A DNA stretch of 64,000 nt from Pseudomonas asturiensis (GCF_900143095.1 NZ_FRDA01000014.1:1-64000); one strand, 5' to 3'; positions 51,418 to 60,637 are shown, numbered from the stretch's first letter. Translations and numbers: made by a program. Notes: generated from the sequence alone by a model not told the origin.

Positions 51418-51909
51418 TCAACGTCTATGGATCAGTTCCTCGGGCGCCACGTCGCCCGAGCGGCCTATCCGGATGCTGTTTCTGAACACCAGGCCCGTCT
51501 TGAGTTTGCCCTCAAGCCGATAATGAATGGCCTCATCGGGCCTCTTCAACAATTGGGCGATGTACTTTGCGTGCCGCCACAGATTGGTGCGGATCGGCAC
51601 CACAAAGGTCCGGGTGCTGTGGGCATCGACGAAAAACCAGTCGTTGGACCGGTCGTCGGCCAGCACCATGTCGTTAAGGGTGATCTTGTACTGGAAGGCG
51701 CGTACCAGAATCCGCGAATCGTTGGGGTTGTCGATCTCGAAGTGCAGCTTGAAGTCCTGTTGCGTCAGCCTGGCCTTGACGACCTGAACCTTCAGCAAAT
51801 GCACTTCCGGGTCCTGGAAACTGTCAAAACTCCAAAGGGAGCATCCCGAGAGCCCCAGCATGATCAGCGCAAGGCTCAAGGTTCTTGTAATGTGCGCCTG
51901 AAAAAACAT
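51418..51909 (-). CDS. LEA type 2 family lipoprotein
   Basis: A 163-residue protein with a lipoprotein signal (lipobox LSGC, Cys23), then a beta-rich water-stress/LEA-2-like domain (LHFEIDNPNDSRILV). Such proteins are exported to the envelope; role unclear. ATG at 51909 with GGAG upstream is preferred over a longer frame. Convergent with the holin gene. Confidence 0.8.
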   Translation of the reverse strand: MFFQAHITRTLSLALIMLGLSGCSLWSFDSFQDPEVHLLKVQVVKARLTQQDFKLHFEIDNPNDSRILVRAFQYKITLNDMVLADDRSNDWFFVDAHSTRTFVVPIRTNLWRHAKYIAQLLKRPDEAIHYRLEGKLKTGLVFRNSIRIGRSGDVAPEELIHRR

Positions 51910-52022
51910 GTGGTTGCTCCGAATGAGGCTTGAGTTTAGCAACTCGCGGGCCAAGGGTAACCCGCTTGTCCCGTTCTCCGACGCTGCGTCATACTTTGTC
52001 CACGTGCAACCGGGTGTCTCTC

Positions 52023-52586
52023 ATGAGTCAATACGAAATCGTCTTCGACGGCCAATTGGTTGTCGGAGCCCAGCCTGAGAGGGTCAAGGCCAACCTGGGA
52101 AAGCTGTTCCAGGCAGACGCTGCGCGTCTGGACCTGCTGTTCTCGGGACGACGGTTGGTGCTCAAAAACGGACTTGATGCGACCACCGCGGAAAAGTATC
52201 GAGCAACGCTCGAGCGGGCAGGTGCGCACGTTGAAGTCGTACCGATGGCCGTAATCGACTCACCGCCCGATGAAATGGAAGTGGAGGAGGTCGAACTGGC
52301 CAGGCCGCCTGACGAGCCGACCTGGCTGCGCAAGACCCAGGTCAGCCCCGGTCGTCTGCAGGTCAAGCCACGTGATCTGTATATGGCCGCGTTCGTGGAT
52401 GTCGACGCACCGGACTATTCCCTGGCCGAAGCAGGCAGCGACATCCTGCCTCCACAACCCCAACCTGTGCCGCCGCTGCTGGACCTTTCCCGGCTGAGTG
52501 TTGCGCCGGTGGGCACCAACATTGGGCAAGTCAGGAGCGCTGATAATGAAAAGGCGCCCGATACCTCCCACCTGAAGCTGGTGTAA
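52023..52586 (+). CDS. Conserved hypothetical protein, 187 residues
   Basis: Residues 1-75 form a compact beta-alpha unit (MSQYEIVFDGQLVVGAQPE; LFSGRRLVLKNG; EKYRATLERAGAHVEVVP). The C-terminal half is Pro-rich and acidic, probably disordered. No signal peptide or membrane helix. I recognise it only as a pseudomonad-type conserved protein. ATG at 52023 was chosen as the start of the ordered part. Confidence 0.7.
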   Translation: MSQYEIVFDGQLVVGAQPERVKANLGKLFQADAARLDLLFSGRRLVLKNGLDATTAEKYRATLERAGAHVEVVPMAVIDSPPDEMEVEEVELARPPDEPTWLRKTQVSPGRLQVKPRDLYMAAFVDVDAPDYSLAEAGSDILPPQPQPVPPLLDLSRLSVAPVGTNIGQVRSADNEKAPDTSHLKLV

Positions 52587-52718
52587 CCCGATACCGGGTC
52601 TTTCAACGCGCAGGCACAGCAGATTTCCTGAAACGGAATTATTTTCAATCAGCTCTGTCACTTTCCGGTTTTCGCTCGGCTAACAGGCATTGAGAATATT
52701 CCCGTCAGGAGTTGCCCG

Positions 52719-55157
52719 ATGTCCCGTTCGCTAGACACCCTTTTGCGCCCCAGCATGTTGGCGGTGGCCATTGCCCTTTGCGCGCCGCTGGCCAGCCCCT
52801 TGCTGATGGCCGCGCAACAGGCTGCCGAGGTCATGCCGTACGACCTGCCTGCGGCCCCGCTGACGACCACGCTGAACCGGATCGCCAGCCAGAGCGGCCT
52901 GGTGCTGAGCCTTGATCCGGCGCTGGCGGCGGGGAAATCCAGCGCGCCGGTCAAAGGGCAATTCGACGCAGCGGGTGCCTTGCGCGAAGCACTGCGCGGC
53001 AGTGGGCTGCAATTGGTGCAGAGCAGCGCCGGAACCTACACCCTGATGGCGATGGAAGAGGGCACGCTTAGCCTCTCGGACGTGAACATCAACGCGAGCG
53101 CCACGGCTGCCGAGGGTTCGGAAGCAGCGGGCTATCGCAGCGAAAACGTCAGCAGCGTCGGCGCGCTGGGCGGCATGAGACTGCAGGATGCGCCTTACTC
53201 GATCAGCGTGACCCCGCAGGCCCTGCTGAAGAACATTCAGGCGACATCGCTGGATGACGTTATCAAGCACAACCCCTTCACCCAGATGTATTCCCCCACC
53301 AGCGCCGGATATGCCAGCGCCGTCAATATTCGCGGTTTCAGCAACGCGGGCAGCCTGAACATCGCCAACGACGGCCTGCGCTTCACCAACGGCGCAGACG
53401 GCAGCAACTACCTGGAAGAAATGGAGCAACTGGAAGTCATCACCGGTTTGACCGGCTTCCTCTACGGTCCTGCTTCACCGGGCGGTCTGGTCAACTACGT
53501 GATCAAGCGTCCGACCTACCAGCGCTATAACAGCGTGACGATGGGCAATGCCGGTGGCGAGAACTACTACCTGCACGGCGACTTCGGCGGTCCGATCGAC
53601 AGCGAAGGGACCTTCGCCTATCGCCTCAACGTGTTGACCCAGGATGGTGAAACGGCTGTCGACCTGAACAAGCGTCGCCGCGAGATGATCTCCCTGGCGC
53701 TGGACTGGAACGTCTCCGATGACCTGCTGGTGCAGTTCGATGCGTCGCACAAGAAAACCCAGATTCGTGGCCTGACCAGCTACTGGTTCTTTGGTGATCA
53801 GTCGCTGCGTCCGAGCGCCGCGTCACTGGACAACGACAAACTGTACAGCCAGAAGTGGTCGTTCTCGGACTTCGAGTCGGACAAGGCGGGTGTGCGCGCC
53901 AAATGGCGCCTGAACGACACCTTCACCCTGCGCGCGGCGTTCGCTGCTCAGCAGTACACCAGTGAAAATACCTATACAGGTCCGACGGTTTACAGCGCAG
54001 GCTCCTACTCGCAGCCGCTTTACGCCTTTGCGCCTATTGAAACCGAAGAGAAAACCGGGTCGTTTTTCCTCGACGCGGCGTTCGAAACGGGCTTTCTCGG
54101 GCACAAGGTCACGATGGGCTATCAGGGCAACACGTCTCGTCAGAAACAGTACGAAGACCACATTCCCTACACCCCGAGCCAGCCCGGTCCGCAGTACACC
54201 TCGCCTGTCGGCACGATTGGCTTCGACCAGACCCCGCAGGTCGGCAAGCCTGCGTATTCCATTGGCCATGGCAATCAGCGCCTGGCCAACAGCTCGGAAA
54301 GCAATAATTTCCTGATCGGCGACGTGATCACGTTCAACGAGCAGTGGTCGGCGATCCTGGGTGTCACAAACACCCAGATCAAGACCTACGCCAACGAGTT
54401 CGTCTACGCCAGGGCCTTTGGTTCGGCGGAAACCGAAACCCGGTACAACGAAAGCAAGACGTCGCCGAACATCTCGCTGGTCTATAAGCCTGTGCCATGG
54501 CTGACCACCTACGCGACGTACATCGAAGGGCTGCAATCAGGCGGTATCGCACCGAGCGGCACCACCAACGCGGGTCAGGCCTTCGCGCCGGAAGTCAGCG
54601 AGCAGTACGAGATTGGCGCCAAGGCAACGCTGGGAGAAACGCTGTTCACCCTGGCGCTGTTCAACATCGAGAAGCCCAATGGCTACACCACCGCCTCGAA
54701 CATCTACGTCGTCGATGGTCGTCAGGAGAACAATGGCCTGGAGTTCAGCGTGACCGGCAAGGTCATCCCGGAACTGACGCTGGTCGGTGGCTTCACGCTG
54801 CTGGACCCGAAGATCAAGAAGACCGGCGTTGCGGCAGATGAAGGCAACGCGCCGACCAACGTCGCCAAGCAACTGGCCAAGGTCTACGCCGAATACGACA
54901 TCAATCAGGTGCCGGGTCTGGCGATGACGGGTGGCGCGTTCTACACCGGCAAACAGTACACCGACCAGAGCAACGATAACGACCTGCCATCCTTCACCAC
55001 CTTCGACGCGGGTGCCCGCTACCGCATGCGCGTTTCAGAGAACGACCTGACCTTGCGGGTCAACGTCAGCAATTTGGCCAACAAGGAATACTGGCTGAAC
55101 AGCAGCTACCTGGGCGACCCACGGACCGTGGCGTTCTCGGCGCAGCTGGAGTTTTGA
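52719..55157 (+). CDS. TonB-dependent siderophore receptor with STN domain
   Basis: An 812-residue outer-membrane receptor. A signal peptide (about 1-33) precedes a secretin/TonB-short-N-terminal (STN) domain (about 40-110), a plug (DAPYSISVTPQALLKN, about 150) and a 22-strand barrel ending in aromatic Phe (AQLEF). An STN domain usually means signalling to an anti-sigma/sigma pair, but none adjoins. AT-rich sequence near 52634-52651 weakly resembles a Fur box. GGAG precedes the ATG. Ferric-siderophore uptake is likely; the ligand is unknown. Confidence 0.88.
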   Translation: MSRSLDTLLRPSMLAVAIALCAPLASPLLMAAQQAAEVMPYDLPAAPLTTTLNRIASQSGLVLSLDPALAAGKSSAPVKGQFDAAGALREALRGSGLQLVQSSAGTYTLMAMEEGTLSLSDVNINASATAAEGSEAAGYRSENVSSVGALGGMRLQDAPYSISVTPQALLKNIQATSLDDVIKHNPFTQMYSPTSAGYASAVNIRGFSNAGSLNIANDGLRFTNGADGSNYLEEMEQLEVITGLTGFLYGPASPGGLVNYVIKRPTYQRYNSVTMGNAGGENYYLHGDFGGPIDSEGTFAYRLNVLTQDGETAVDLNKRRREMISLALDWNVSDDLLVQFDASHKKTQIRGLTSYWFFGDQSLRPSAASLDNDKLYSQKWSFSDFESDKAGVRAKWRLNDTFTLRAAFAAQQYTSENTYTGPTVYSAGSYSQPLYAFAPIETEEKTGSFFLDAAFETGFLGHKVTMGYQGNTSRQKQYEDHIPYTPSQPGPQYTSPVGTIGFDQTPQVGKPAYSIGHGNQRLANSSESNNFLIGDVITFNEQWSAILGVTNTQIKTYANEFVYARAFGSAETETRYNESKTSPNISLVYKPVPWLTTYATYIEGLQSGGIAPSGTTNAGQAFAPEVSEQYEIGAKATLGETLFTLALFNIEKPNGYTTASNIYVVDGRQENNGLEFSVTGKVIPELTLVGGFTLLDPKIKKTGVAADEGNAPTNVAKQLAKVYAEYDINQVPGLAMTGGAFYTGKQYTDQSNDNDLPSFTTFDAGARYRMRVSENDLTLRVNVSNLANKEYWLNSSYLGDPRTVAFSAQLEF

Positions 55158-55261
55158 TGGGGCTCGGGTGAGCCTGTGTCCTGGGAGGTCTGCGATCAGG
55201 ACGGTGTGTGCAAGCCCGTTTCCACGCACCGGGCTCATCGTTGTATGCACGTCTGGAAGAT

Positions 55262-55301
55262 GCGCAAAAAGTGGCCAAAGCTAAAGTGTCTGACTGAATG
55301 C
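55262..55301 (+). repeat. 40-bp repeat copy A
   Basis: Begins GCGCAAAAAGTGGCC and ends CTGACTGAATGC. It matches copy B at 37 of 40 positions, 121 bp away. Confidence 0.75.
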
Positions 55302-55382
55302 ATATTGGTTGCAGCAAGACTTGTGTTTAGCGATGAGCGCGTCGCGTGTGGATGCAGGCTGTGACACACAGGTCCAGAAAAG

Positions 55383-55422
55383 GCGCAAAAAGGGGTCAAA
55401 GCTAAAGCGTCTGACTGAATGC
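55383..55422 (+). repeat. 40-bp repeat copy B
   Basis: Begins GCGCAAAAAGGGGTC and ends CTGACTGAATGC. It directly abuts the REPIN at 55430. Its identity is unknown; it may be a mobile-element edge. Confidence 0.75.
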
Positions 55423-55429
55423 GCAGCCT

Positions 55430-55515
55430 GTGGGAGGCGGCTTGCCGGCGATTGCGTCCGTTCAGTCACTTATGTATCGCTTCAGAAAAAGCATCGCCGG
55501 CAAGCCGCCTCCCAC
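55430..55515. repeat. REPIN, same family as 38242
   Basis: GTGGGAGGCGGCTTGCCGGC at the left and GCCGGCAAGCCGCCTCCCAC at the right, with about 46 bases between. Confidence 0.85.
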
Positions 55516-55577
55516 AAGATCGCACTTCCTTTAGTAAATATCGTTTTGGCCCCGTCTCGTGCTTCTGTCGGGCTCAA

Positions 55578-56051
55578 CTAACCGACATACGCCGAACAGC
55601 ATTTCTTGAATTTCTGCTCGCTGCCGCAAGGACACGCATCATTGCGTCCGGCCTTGAGGGTTACGGTGGAGTCGATGAAGTACCAATGGCCCTGATTCTG
55701 CACGAACGAGGAGCGCTCCTTGTGGCTGTGCTCGCCATTGCCGTCATGCCAGCGTGCAGTGAAGGTCACGAAAGCGTGCTCGGGTTTGCCGCCGAACACC
55801 TCGGCGCTTTCCACTTCAAGCCCCAGCCACGTGCTTTGTGCACTCCATTGAGCAATGGCTTCCCGGTCCAGCCCGTCCTGCTGCGCAGGCAGCGTGGTCT
55901 GCACCAGGTAATCGGTCAGCCCCAGTACATAGGCGCTGTAACGCGAGCGCATCAGTTTTTCTGCGCACGGCGCAGGCTGGCCCGCGTGGTAACGCCCGCA
56001 GCAGGCCAGCAACAGGTCGCCGCTGCCACAGGGGCAAATGGCACTACTCAT
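55578..56051 (-). CDS. ychJ: YchJ family SEC-C protein
   Basis: A 157-residue protein with SEC-C-like motifs at both ends (CPCGSGDLLLACCG near residues 6-19; DACPCGSEQKFKKCC near 138-152) and a central NTF2-like domain (SRYSAYVLGLTDYLV). YchJ proteins are zinc-binding with unknown function. Next to the DUF6231-like gene, 3 bases away. Confidence 0.88.
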   Translation of the reverse strand: MSSAICPCGSGDLLLACCGRYHAGQPAPCAEKLMRSRYSAYVLGLTDYLVQTTLPAQQDGLDREAIAQWSAQSTWLGLEVESAEVFGGKPEHAFVTFTARWHDGNGEHSHKERSSFVQNQGHWYFIDSTVTLKAGRNDACPCGSEQKFKKCCSAYVG

Positions 56052-56054
56052 GAT

Positions 56055-56552
56055 TCACCACCAATACTTTCCAAAATTTTCCGGGTTGGCCCAGAACTTC
56101 GCGTTCAGCCAGTCAGGCACTTGCTTGTATTCGCGCAGGTCGTAGGTGAACAGCGTCAGAACCTGTTCGTCGCGTGTGAACCGTTCGCTGGCCTGCAAGG
56201 CCAGTGAGAAAAAGTCGGTTTCCTGCCAGCCGCAGGCATTCAGGTCGGCCAGTACGGCGATGCGGCTGGCGTTGAGATTGCGGATGCCGCCCAGCAGTTC
56301 CAGCCCGCTGCGCTTGGGCATGTGTTCAAGGCAATCGACGACCAATGCCAGGTCAAACCGCTGCGCCGCGAGGTGCGCAGGCAACAGGCCGGGCCCGGCT
56401 TGCGCCACTTCGGTCTGCGGATGCGCGTCCTGAAAGGCCTGCAAGGCAGGAAACGCCTGCGCCCCGATCAACAGCAGCCGTGCTGGTGCGTAGCGGTCGA
56501 GCAGGGCGGCCAGTGCTTGTTGGGGCGTGCGGGTGGAAAAACCGACAGTCAT
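56055..56552 (-). CDS. DUF6231-like protein
   Basis: A 165-residue protein with a Rossmann/methyltransferase-like layout (ARLLLIGAQAFPAL; DLALVVDCLEHMPKRSGLEL), but without a clear S-adenosylmethionine loop. It ends in an aromatic tail (FGKYWW). I assign it to DUF6231 by resemblance only. It is translated just before ychJ. Confidence 0.65.
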   Translation of the reverse strand: MTVGFSTRTPQQALAALLDRYAPARLLLIGAQAFPALQAFQDAHPQTEVAQAGPGLLPAHLAAQRFDLALVVDCLEHMPKRSGLELLGGIRNLNASRIAVLADLNACGWQETDFFSLALQASERFTRDEQVLTLFTYDLREYKQVPDWLNAKFWANPENFGKYWW

Positions 56553-56805
56553 CGAAAGTCCTCTGAGTGACTGACAAGACTAGCCTGCCAGACGAGTGCT
56601 GAAAAGCGCGGTCCCGGTTGCGTGAAAAGCGCCAGGGGTGACAAATGTCCGGTGCCCTTGAGGCTGTTTCGAGCTATATCTACCGATGGTGCATGTTTTT
56701 TCACACACCGCTGGCATATTCGGTGGGCAGCACGTCTACTGTGCGGCGACGAAAAGCGTGCGAAGAATTCGCTTTCGTAAAAGGATCATGACCAGGGGGC
56801 ATGCG

Positions 56806-57081
56806 ATGAAGTGGGTTTGGGGATTGGGAAAGGTGCTGATGCTGGGTTTCTGGCTGGTGGTGCTGGTCAATGCGGTCGTTGAAGCACCGAGCCCGTTCGG
56901 CGTGATGATCGATATGGCGGGCAGCCTGTTGCTGCTGACTCATCTGCTTGAGTTGATTCTGTTCAACGCCAGCCTGCGCGGTCGCAAGCACCCTTGGCGT
57001 GACAGAGGCAAAATCGTTCTGTTCGGCATCTTTCATGTCCAATCCATCAGCCGTTCGGCTTCGGGGCACTCTCATGCGTAA
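56806..57081 (+). CDS. DUF1145 family membrane protein
   Basis: A 91-residue protein with two hydrophobic helices (about 5-25 and 40-60), of the DUF1145 type (MKWVWGLGKVLMLGFWLVVL). AGGGGG precedes the ATG. It overlaps the collagen-like gene by 8 bases. Role unknown. Confidence 0.75.
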   Translation: MKWVWGLGKVLMLGFWLVVLVNAVVEAPSPFGVMIDMAGSLLLLTHLLELILFNASLRGRKHPWRDRGKIVLFGIFHVQSISRSASGHSHA

Positions 57082-57832
57082 TCTCGTTTTACTGGCTGCT
57101 CTGTTCAGTCCGCTGGCCATGGCCCAGGCCATCATCGTTGCGCCACACTCCCTGATGCGCCTCCCCGGCAACAGCAGCGTTCTTCAGGTTGAGCGCCTGG
57201 AAGTGGCCGATTACGGGACCCTCCTGATTCCGGCTGGGATCGATGACGTCAAGATCGGCCAGTTGGTGCTCGGTCACGAAGCACGGATCGCCATTGTCCC
57301 CGGCGTGCAGACCTTCAAGCTGGTCGTGGATCGCGGCGAGTTCGGCACGGGCAGCCAGATCACGGCACGCGGCGCACCCGGCACGTTCGAAAAGCCTGCC
57401 TTGCCAGGCCGAAACCTCACCTTGCGCGTGAATAACCTGAACGCCGAGCAGCTGTCGATCGATGCACGCGGCGGTGCCGGTGGTCCTGGGTATGTCGGTC
57501 TTGATGGCGGCACGGGCGAAGAGCCTGGCTGCACCTGGGGTCAGGCCGGGCGTGGTTACAACGGTGACAATGGCGGCAATGGTCATGACGGCGCAGCCGG
57601 CGCGCAGGTTCGCCTCGAGTTGCCGTACAGCTTTGCGGCCGAGCGGATCAAGGTCAATGTCGAAGGGGGTGCGCCGGGCAAAGGCGGCGAGGGCGGCAAG
57701 GCGGGCAAGGGGGGCGCGTCCAAGGGCTGCATCGTCTATCGCGCCGATGGCGGCAAGTCAGGAAAGCCGGGTGAGCCCGGCCAGCCAGGTGTCGCAGGAC
57801 CTGCCGGTGCGCTGATTCTGCAACGCTTGTAA
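57074..57832 (+). CDS. Secreted collagen-like glycine-rich protein
   Basis: A 252-residue exported protein. Signal peptide MRNLVLLAALFSPLAMA (about 1-17). N-terminal beta-rich region. The second half is strongly glycine-rich, with GGAGGPGYVGLDGGTGEEPG and, near the C-terminus, Gly-X-Y collagen-type triplets (GKPGEPGQPGVAGPAGA). Two Cys (CTW, GCIVYR) may pair. The start overlaps the DUF1145 gene stop, so they are coupled. Function unknown; a surface or matrix role is plausible. Confidence 0.8.
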   Translation: MRNLVLLAALFSPLAMAQAIIVAPHSLMRLPGNSSVLQVERLEVADYGTLLIPAGIDDVKIGQLVLGHEARIAIVPGVQTFKLVVDRGEFGTGSQITARGAPGTFEKPALPGRNLTLRVNNLNAEQLSIDARGGAGGPGYVGLDGGTGEEPGCTWGQAGRGYNGDNGGNGHDGAAGAQVRLELPYSFAAERIKVNVEGGAPGKGGEGGKAGKGGASKGCIVYRADGGKSGKPGEPGQPGVAGPAGALILQRL

Positions 57833-57840
57833 ACAGCGCG

Positions 57841-57878
57841 TGACAGACTGCGGGCTTGAACAGCCCGCAGTGCTGTCA
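57841..57878. terminator. Bidirectional terminator
   Basis: TGACAG-ACTGCGGGCT / AGCCCGCAGT-GCTGTCA forms a stem of about 16 bp around TGAAC. It lies between the collagen-like gene (plus) and nucleoside permease gene (minus). Confidence 0.7.
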
Positions 57879-57889
57879 GCATCCCGCGC

Positions 57890-58912
57890 TTATTGCGGCA
57901 CGCCGTTTTCCCAGTTTTTCCAGTCCTTGATGATCGCCTGTACGAGAGGATTGCCGGTGCGGTACAGGTTTTCCAGCGCGGGCACGAATGCGCCCTGATC
58001 GGCGTACTTCAACAGATTGTCCACTTCGCTGTAGCCCGGATAAGGGCGGTCGAAGTCCGAGCCTGCACGGACCACGGCGAGGCGACTGACGTCAACCTTA
58101 CCCGCCTTGCTCGCCCGCAGCAGCGCCTCGTACGTCGAGTTATCTTCCTGCTGGGTCGTGCAGTACACACCCTTGTTGTCCGTCAGCAGGCGCGTCCAGA
58201 CTTCCGCTCGCTCGCTCAAACGCGTGCCCGAGAACCAGGTATTGCCTGCCAGCGTGTCGCACTGCGTGACCTGCGGCGGCTGGTTGGCGGGGGCGTAGGG
58301 GTATTTCACCCGCCACGCCGCAGATTCCTTGCTCTCGCTGAGCGCGACTTTCTGCGACAGCGCGAAGGCCTTGGCTTGCAGTTTCGGGTTGAGCTCGAAG
58401 ACTTCGGTCTTGTAGTCCAGTGGCGGCTTTTCGTTCGGGCCTTTGGTATTGATGCCCAGATAGCCGGTCGGCCAGTCCTTGGGCACATCGCGTGAATCGA
58501 TTTCCCATTGAGTACCGAACTCCACCAGATAGTGAGCCCAGGCCGTGGTGCCGAGCGTGCCGTGATGCGGGTTGATCCCCGCGATGCCGGCGACGATGAA
58601 ATAGGTCTTGCGCAGGTCGAACTGCGGCGACAACGCCAGCGCCAGGGTGGAGGCCGCCGCATTGGTCTGGCCCATGCCCGTGACCATCAGGCAGGTGTCC
58701 TGATCGTTACAGCGGATGGTCGGGTATTCGGCGGCAAGGCCCGGCACCTCGATCTCTTTGGTCAGGTGCAGGCGGTCGATCCAGTTCTGCGCTTCGGGGG
58801 CGAACATGGCGATCAGCATGACCTTGGGCGTGACGGGTGCGGCGGAGGCCCAGATGCCGGGGCTGAGCAGTGCAAGCGAGGCGAAGAGGGTGTTACGAGT
58901 GAGGCTTTTCAT
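57890..58912 (-). CDS. Purine nucleoside permease (NUP family)
   Basis: A 340-residue protein with a signal peptide (about 1-24). It contains the NUP-family pattern TPKVMLIAMFAPEAQNWID and GMGQTNAAAS and lacks membrane helices. NUP proteins resemble periplasmic nucleoside phosphorylase-fold enzymes. AGGAG precedes the ATG at 58912. It lies 26 bp after the Tsx-like gene. Confidence 0.85.
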   Translation of the reverse strand: MKSLTRNTLFASLALLSPGIWASAAPVTPKVMLIAMFAPEAQNWIDRLHLTKEIEVPGLAAEYPTIRCNDQDTCLMVTGMGQTNAAASTLALALSPQFDLRKTYFIVAGIAGINPHHGTLGTTAWAHYLVEFGTQWEIDSRDVPKDWPTGYLGINTKGPNEKPPLDYKTEVFELNPKLQAKAFALSQKVALSESKESAAWRVKYPYAPANQPPQVTQCDTLAGNTWFSGTRLSERAEVWTRLLTDNKGVYCTTQQEDNSTYEALLRASKAGKVDVSRLAVVRAGSDFDRPYPGYSEVDNLLKYADQGAFVPALENLYRTGNPLVQAIIKDWKNWENGVPQ

Positions 58913-58938
58913 GAGAACTCCTGTCGTCAAAATCATGG

Positions 58939-59889
58939 TCAGAACTGATAACCGACACCGGCGTAGTAACCCCAGCCGTCCGATCGGGCGCGGAAGTTGC
59001 CTTCGCCGAAATTCAGCTCACTGCCGTCCTGCCAGTTGCCGCCGTTGTGGAAATAACGACCGACCAGGGTGAAGCGCAGATGGGTGAAGGCGTACAGCAA
59101 TACGTTGGTGGCCACCGTCGAGTTGGCGGTACGTGCCGGATCGTCCTTGAGGTCCGAGCCGAAATCGAAGTTGGTAAAGCCGATGTAGGTCAGCGATGCG
59201 CCGTTGTCGAATGTGGTGATCGGCACGATGTACTTGAGCTGGGCGCGATAGCCGTCCCACGAGTATTCATTGCTGGCGCCGTAGTTTTCCCACTGGTAGC
59301 GGCCATAGAAGTTGGCTGACAGATTGACCCGCGACCGGGTGTCGATGTCGGTGCCGATACCGCTGTACAGCGTGTTGGCGCGATTGGCCGAGTTGCTGCC
59401 GTGGTCGTAGATCCAGTCGAAGGCCACGTACCACTCCTTGAACGGCCCCACGGCCAGGCTGCGACCTGCCAGATAATCGATTGAAATGCGCGGCTCATGC
59501 TCCATAAACACGGGCGAGCCATGGTCCCAGACGCCCTTGTCGTTGCGGTTGCCGATGTCGAGGATCTTCGGCACGTCGATATAGCCGTACAGCTCGAACG
59601 GGCCTTTGCGGCCGAAGTACTCATATTCCAGGTACACGTCATCGACCGGTTGCGGGCCGAAGCTGATGTCCTTGCTGCCTATAAGTGTGAGGTCTTGATT
59701 GAACCAGTCCGACAGGTACGTGCCTTTGCCTTCCTTGGGTGAGGCGGGCGGGCTCAGGGTCTCACCCTGTGCGGAGTCTTCGGCGGGTCTGGTCTGCGCC
59801 TGCACGGCTGCGCAGGGCAGTAGGGCGGCGGCAAACACAAGAGGGATCAGATATCTGGGCGGGGCGATGAACGGCGTGGAGGACTGCAT
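58939..59889 (-). CDS. Tsx-like nucleoside-specific outer-membrane porin
   Basis: A 316-residue porin: signal peptide ending AVQA (about 30), a polar linker, then a 12-stranded Tsx-type barrel (WFNQDLTLIGSKDISFGPQP; FELYGYIDVPKI) ending in Phe. It lets nucleosides cross the outer membrane. AAGGAG lies upstream, slightly far from ATG 59889. With the NUP gene it forms a nucleoside uptake operon. Confidence 0.85.
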   Translation of the reverse strand: MQSSTPFIAPPRYLIPLVFAAALLPCAAVQAQTRPAEDSAQGETLSPPASPKEGKGTYLSDWFNQDLTLIGSKDISFGPQPVDDVYLEYEYFGRKGPFELYGYIDVPKILDIGNRNDKGVWDHGSPVFMEHEPRISIDYLAGRSLAVGPFKEWYVAFDWIYDHGSNSANRANTLYSGIGTDIDTRSRVNLSANFYGRYQWENYGASNEYSWDGYRAQLKYIVPITTFDNGASLTYIGFTNFDFGSDLKDDPARTANSTVATNVLLYAFTHLRFTLVGRYFHNGGNWQDGSELNFGEGNFRARSDGWGYYAGVGYQF

Positions 59890-60096
59890 CGGTATTGAAA
59901 CTCCTTTTAATGGCACGCACAGCGTGATCCGCAAACGATTGCACATGGCGTGCCAAAGGAATTCAAACTACTGAAAGTAAAGGATATTAATTAAATAAAG
60001 TGACCGATCGGGCAGGATTTTGCCCGTCTGCTGTGCGCGGTGACACGCCTGGTGCCCCGTGATGTTTCGTTTCGCACAGCAGACGTGTTCAGTCGA

Positions 60097-60561
60097 TCAG
60101 AAGCCTGGGCGTGCGGCGGCGATCACCACCACGGCGAGCCCGATGATCAGGTTGACGCCAACCAGTCGTCGGATTCTACCCAGCGCTGCTGCGCCTTCGG
60201 CCCACTGTTCGGCGTCCACCGCACGGCGCAGTTCCGGCAGTTGCAATGAATGGATACGAAGAAACAGAGCGACCATGACCACGTACAGACCCATCATGAT
60301 CTGGACGTAGCGCGGGGCGGTTTCGAAGCCGGTGAAGCTCAATTGAATCATGCCGATACCCGTGACCGGCAGCACGATCACTGCGGCCCAGACCCAGACG
60401 AAGAACCTCGGAAACACCTGGACCCACAGTTTCAAGCGAGACGGCCCTTCAAGTGCTGCAATGATTGCCGGACGCAACACCATCCAGGCGAAGAACATCC
60501 CGCCGACCCAGACCAGAGCAGCCAGCAGATGCAACGTATAAACAGGGGAAAATGCGCTCAT
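60097..60561 (-). CDS. CopD-family membrane protein
   Basis: A 154-residue protein with four membrane helices. Conserved His residues in YTLHLLAALVWVGGMFF and in helices 2-3 match the CopD family of putative copper/haem-binding membrane proteins. No copper resistance genes adjoin. Divergent from dinG. Confidence 0.8.
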   Translation of the reverse strand: MSAFSPVYTLHLLAALVWVGGMFFAWMVLRPAIIAALEGPSRLKLWVQVFPRFFVWVWAAVIVLPVTGIGMIQLSFTGFETAPRYVQIMMGLYVVMVALFLRIHSLQLPELRRAVDAEQWAEGAAALGRIRRLVGVNLIIGLAVVVIAAARPGF

Positions 60562-60621
60562 CAGGTACTCCGTTCTGCGCGGATGGATTTAGCGCGCTAT
60601 GATAGCGCCCACTCAGAACCA

Positions 60622-60637
60622 CTGAAAATTTATCCAG
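60622..60637. promoter_or_regulatory. LexA (SOS) box upstream of dinG
   Basis: CTGAAAATTTATCCAG fits CTG-N10-CAG. It is 32 bases upstream of the dinG start and lies between it and the divergent CopD gene. Confidence 0.7.

Larger units (their letters stand above)
55158..55577. other. Repeat-rich intergenic region
   Basis: 420 bp between the receptor stop and YchJ stop. It has two copies of a 40-bp sequence and one REPIN, listed separately. No gene. Confidence 0.6.

Noticed and set aside
52634..52651. Fur-box-like AT-rich sequence before the TonB receptor
   Set aside because: Too many mismatches to the 19-bp consensus to list as a site.
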